DNA of 16,462 bases from an uncultured beta proteobacterium (lineage in GTDB: Bacteria > Pseudomonadota > Gammaproteobacteria > Burkholderiales > Burkholderiaceae), in NCBI GenBank assembly GCA_903843315.1, contig CAIMPQ010000082.1, positions 1 through 16,462 on the forward strand, in the 5' to 3' direction. The notes beneath the pieces were generated by a model, which worked only from the letters and a program-made list of their open reading frames with translations, did not search any database and was not told the DNA's origin. The position numbers and the translations under genes are program-made. Shown piece after piece: positions 14,761 through 16,462 of this stretch; the first letter of the stretch is position 1; every line of letters starts with the position of its first letter.

Positions 14761-15048
14761 ATGTATGAGCAAACCCCTCCTTCCTCTAGCCAAGCTGATC
14801 CGGTATTGGATGCCCTTTCCGCATCGATTAGACGTGTATCTGAAAAAGTTCAAGCCGCTACTGATGCCGTAAAAAACTTGCATCAAAACCGAGTTCAGCT
14901 TGAAGGCAAGATCGAGGATGCACAAAAACGCATTCAACACATCTTGAGTCGTTTGCCAGAACAACATGATGGTCGCCAGCTAAATTTGCTTGGCGAAACT
15001 ATTCCACCTACCAGACCAGAGGACGATAGTGAGCCAACAACGCATTGA
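14761..15048 (+). CDS. ZapB-like coiled-coil protein
   Basis: A 95-residue soluble protein with a coiled coil at about 15-65 (LDALSASIRRVSEKVQAA and onward, heptad pattern) and a Pro/acidic tail. Small coiled-coil proteins of this kind (TIGR02449/DUF904, ZapB-like) commonly precede zapA in beta- and gammaproteobacteria and are thought to help the division machinery. Its last 20 bases overlap the zapA start, so the two are probably translationally coupled. The ATG at 14761 is chosen because it is in frame; the CGAGGA element at 14743-14748 is 12 bases upstream, a little far. Family membership is probable; function rests on context. Confidence 0.75.
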   Translation: MYEQTPPSSSQADPVLDALSASIRRVSEKVQAATDAVKNLHQNRVQLEGKIEDAQKRIQHILSRLPEQHDGRQLNLLGETIPPTRPEDDSEPTTH

Positions 15049-15382
15049 AGTAACTCTTGCAGGACAGAAAATCACTTTAGCCACCAGTGTTGAACATGAG
15101 CCATTACTACGCGCAGCTTGCGTATTGGTTGATGAGCAAATTCAACTGGCTATTGGAGGCGGTAACCGCAGTATTGAACGCGCTAGCATGATGGCTGCAC
15201 TCAAAATTGCTGGTGACCTGATTACGCTACAAAAGAATCAAGTCCAAGTAGGTGCCTCTACAAATGTTAGTTCTGACGAAGTTACTCGTCTTCAAGCAGA
15301 AATTCGTGAACTTGAAGAACAAGTGGACGCGTTGATGCAAACCCTTTCCCTGCCTGGTTCGCCAAGGCCAATAGTTCCTTGA
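15029..15382 (+). CDS. zapA: cell division protein ZapA
   Basis: Cytosolic protein that binds FtsZ and bundles Z-ring filaments. The chosen GTG start at 15029 gives 118 residues beginning (M)SQQRIEVTLAGQKITL, the standard ZapA N-terminus, and is preceded by GAGGA at a 5-base spacing. A longer frame from a TTG at 14990 has no family support. The globular head (about 1-60) includes EPLLRAACVLVDEQI; the C-terminal coiled coil (about 75-108) includes VTRLQAEIRELEEQVDAL. It overlaps the ZapB-like gene by 20 bases. Its last ~37 bases also form the 5' strand of the 6S RNA closing stem, so the tail (LPGSPRPIVP) is shaped by RNA constraints. Confidence 0.92.
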   Translation: MSQQRIEVTLAGQKITLATSVEHEPLLRAACVLVDEQIQLAIGGGNRSIERASMMAALKIAGDLITLQKNQVQVGASTNVSSDEVTRLQAEIRELEEQVDALMQTLSLPGSPRPIVP

Positions 15383-15559
15383 ACCGATGCGCAAGCATCC
15401 GGAACGATCTTTACCTTGTAGGCGTGAGCGTTTCGAAAGTTCACAGTGCCAACTTAGACTTGGTTACTCCCTGAACCTCTTAATGCACCCGAAGCAGAGT
15501 AGCCGTTCCACCTTGAACCTTAGGGTTCAGGATGACGGCCTAGCGGCTAAGGCGGGGAA
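15346..15559 (+). ncRNA. ssrS: 6S RNA
   Basis: Regulatory RNA that mimics an open promoter and sequesters sigma-70 RNA polymerase holoenzyme. It is directly linked to zapA, the usual location in proteobacteria. The closing stem pairs TTCCCTGCCT (15346-15355) with AGGCGGGGAA (15550-15559). Further in, GGCC (15366-15369) pairs with GGCC (15537-15540), and TCCTTGAACC (15376-15385) can pair with GGTTCAGGA (15524-15532). The 5'-side hairpin GTTCC/GGAAC (15374-15405, GATGC-GCAA-GCATC inside) and the 3'-side hairpin CCTTGAACC/GGTTCAGG (15511-15531) flank the central bubble. The GGATGACGGCCTAGCGGCTA region matches betaproteobacterial 6S. Mature ends are estimates. Confidence 0.88.
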
Positions 15560-15562
15560 TTC

Positions 15563-16381
15563 ATGTTACTAAGCGATATCTTGATGTTAATGTTGTGCGG
15601 TGGTATCGCAGGATTTTTAGCCGGGCTTCTTGGTATCGGCGGCGGCATGATTCTTGTACCCTTTATGATTTTGGTTTTCAATCACCTAGGCTTCAGCCAA
15701 ACGGTGATTGTGCATATGGCAATCGCCACCGGAATGGCAACCATTCTGTTTACAACCACTTCTGCAATATGGGCGCATCACAAACACAGCTCGATTGATT
15801 GGAAGCTGGTTGCCTCACTCAGCCCTGGAATGGTTTTCGGCGGCCTGGTTGGCGGTAGCGAACTCTTTGAGGCATTAAAAACCTCATGGCTCTCATTCTT
15901 TTTTGCCCTTTTTATTGTCTACACTTCGATTCAGATGCTTCTGAATAAGAAGCCTAAAGCCGGCAGGGAATTACCAGGACCAGCTGGCTTATTTTCTTTT
16001 GGCACATTCACTGGAGTGCTTGCCAGCTTAGTAGGTGCTGGGGGTGCGTTTATTACGGTGCCCTTCATGCTCTGGTGCAATGTCAAACCCCACGTGGCAA
16101 TGGCCACCTCTTCAGGCTTGGGATTTCCAATAGCTGCTGCTGCGACGATTGGATATATGTATGGCAGTTGGGGTAACCCGAATTTGCCGGCAGGCTCTTT
16201 GGGATTTGTCTATTTACCCGCCGTTGCATGCATTGTGGTGGTAAGTGTGTTTACTGCTCCATGGGGAGCCAAGATGGCAAGAAAACTAGACGTAGCTCAA
16301 CTCAAAAGAGTATTTGGCATTATGTTATTTCTTCTTGCAGCCTTCATGTTTAATGAAAGCCGCAAGGCATTCGGGTTCTAA
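15563..16381 (+). CDS. TSUP family permease (TauE/SafE, sulfite exporter-like)
   Basis: A 272-residue inner-membrane protein with about eight membrane segments in two repeats. Each repeat carries the family glycine motif: GFLAGLLGIGGGMILVPFM (17-35) and GVLASLVGAGGAFITVPFML (151-170). TSUP members move sulfite, sulfoacetate and other organosulfur or small anions; the substrate here cannot be told. The ATG at 15563 lies 3 bases past the 6S RNA closing stem, and the GGCGGGG of that stem is the only ribosome-binding-like sequence before it. A second in-frame ATG (residue 8) is possible. The gene stops 1 base before the stop of the convergent synthetase gene. Confidence 0.9.
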   Translation: MLLSDILMLMLCGGIAGFLAGLLGIGGGMILVPFMILVFNHLGFSQTVIVHMAIATGMATILFTTTSAIWAHHKHSSIDWKLVASLSPGMVFGGLVGGSELFEALKTSWLSFFFALFIVYTSIQMLLNKKPKAGRELPGPAGLFSFGTFTGVLASLVGAGGAFITVPFMLWCNVKPHVAMATSSGLGFPIAAAATIGYMYGSWGNPNLPAGSLGFVYLPAVACIVVVSVFTAPWGAKMARKLDVAQLKRVFGIMLFLLAAFMFNESRKAFGF

Positions 16382-16382
16382 C

Positions 16383-16462
16383 TTATTTCGTGTACTGTTG
16401 ACGCAAGATATTCTTTTGTACCTTACCCATTGCATTACGAGGTAAATCAGTAACAATCTCTA
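16383..16462 (-). CDS. AMP-forming acyl-CoA synthetase, C-terminal end only
   Basis: The minus strand carries the last 25 codons of a gene that continues beyond the right edge. The peptide has LPRNAMGKVQKNILRQQY, the end of the AMP-binding C-terminal domain; the Lys of the GK motif is the catalytic lysine of the adenylating step. The wording LPRN-MGKVQKN-LR is typical of malonyl-CoA synthetase (MatB)-like and related ligases, but the substrate cannot be set from this piece. It is convergent with the TSUP gene, with one base between stop codons. Confidence 0.8.
   Translation of the reverse strand, partial: EIVTDLPRNAMGKVQKNILRQQYTK

Noticed and set aside
14990..15028. Upstream TTG extension of ZapA
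   Set aside because: The GTG at 15029 has a well-spaced GAGGA and gives the standard ZapA N-terminus.
1..16462. CRISPR array, insertion sequence, prophage gene, tRNA or rRNA
   Set aside because: No regularly spaced direct repeats, transposase or integrase motifs, terminal inverted repeats or tRNA cloverleaf were seen on reading both strands.

Overview
The window looks like the chromosome of a freshwater betaproteobacterium of the Burkholderiaceae, most likely Polynucleobacter or a close relative. This is judged from protein similarity recalled by eye, moderate GC content, the order metG / DUF3460 / scpA / panC, and zapA followed by a beta-type 6S RNA. No database search was run.

Layout. Bases 1-3108 (plus strand) are housekeeping genes: the 3' part of metG, then a tightly coupled unit of a DUF3460 protein, scpA and panC. 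Bases 3215-12177 are a solid minus-strand block of nine genes. Read in the direction of transcription they are a Crp/Fnr-type regulator, oxc (oxalyl-CoA decarboxylase), frc copy 2, a lone PAS-domain protein, frc copy 1, a 10-formyl-THF-type formyltransferase, a DoxX membrane protein, a GNAT acetyltransferase and an AEC-family carrier. Bases 12276-14641 (plus) are a cobalamin riboswitch and the TonB-dependent receptor it controls. Bases 14761-16381 (plus) are a coiled-coil ZapB-like protein, zapA, 6S RNA and a TSUP (TauE/SafE) permease. The right edge holds the last codons of a minus-strand acyl-CoA synthetase.

How the genes fit together. The minus-strand block reads as an oxalate catabolic island. 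Frc moves CoA from formyl-CoA to oxalate, and Oxc decarboxylates oxalyl-CoA back to formyl-CoA. Beside this core sit a possible C1 outlet (the formyltransferase, 1 nt after frc copy 1), a possible importer (the AEC carrier, the same family as YfdV in the E. coli yfdXWUVE oxalate cluster) and two possible sensors (the Crp/Fnr protein and the PAS protein). Minus-strand terminators after frc copy 2 and after the PAS gene split the block into at least three units: oxc-frc2, PAS alone, and frc1-formyltransferase-doxX.

Most notable signals: (i) a perfect 16-bp palindrome of the FNR type, centred exactly 41.5 bp upstream of the start predicted from a TAATAT box in front of oxc, next to a regulator gene whose recognition helix carries the FNR-like E-x-x-S-R signature; (ii) a free-standing formyltransferase resembling the N-terminal domain of 10-formyl-THF dehydrogenase, coupled to formyl-CoA transferase; (iii) a stand-alone PAS protein with a histidine where FixL binds heme; (iv) a 6S RNA whose 5' strand lies inside zapA and whose 3' strand doubles as the ribosome-binding region of the next gene.
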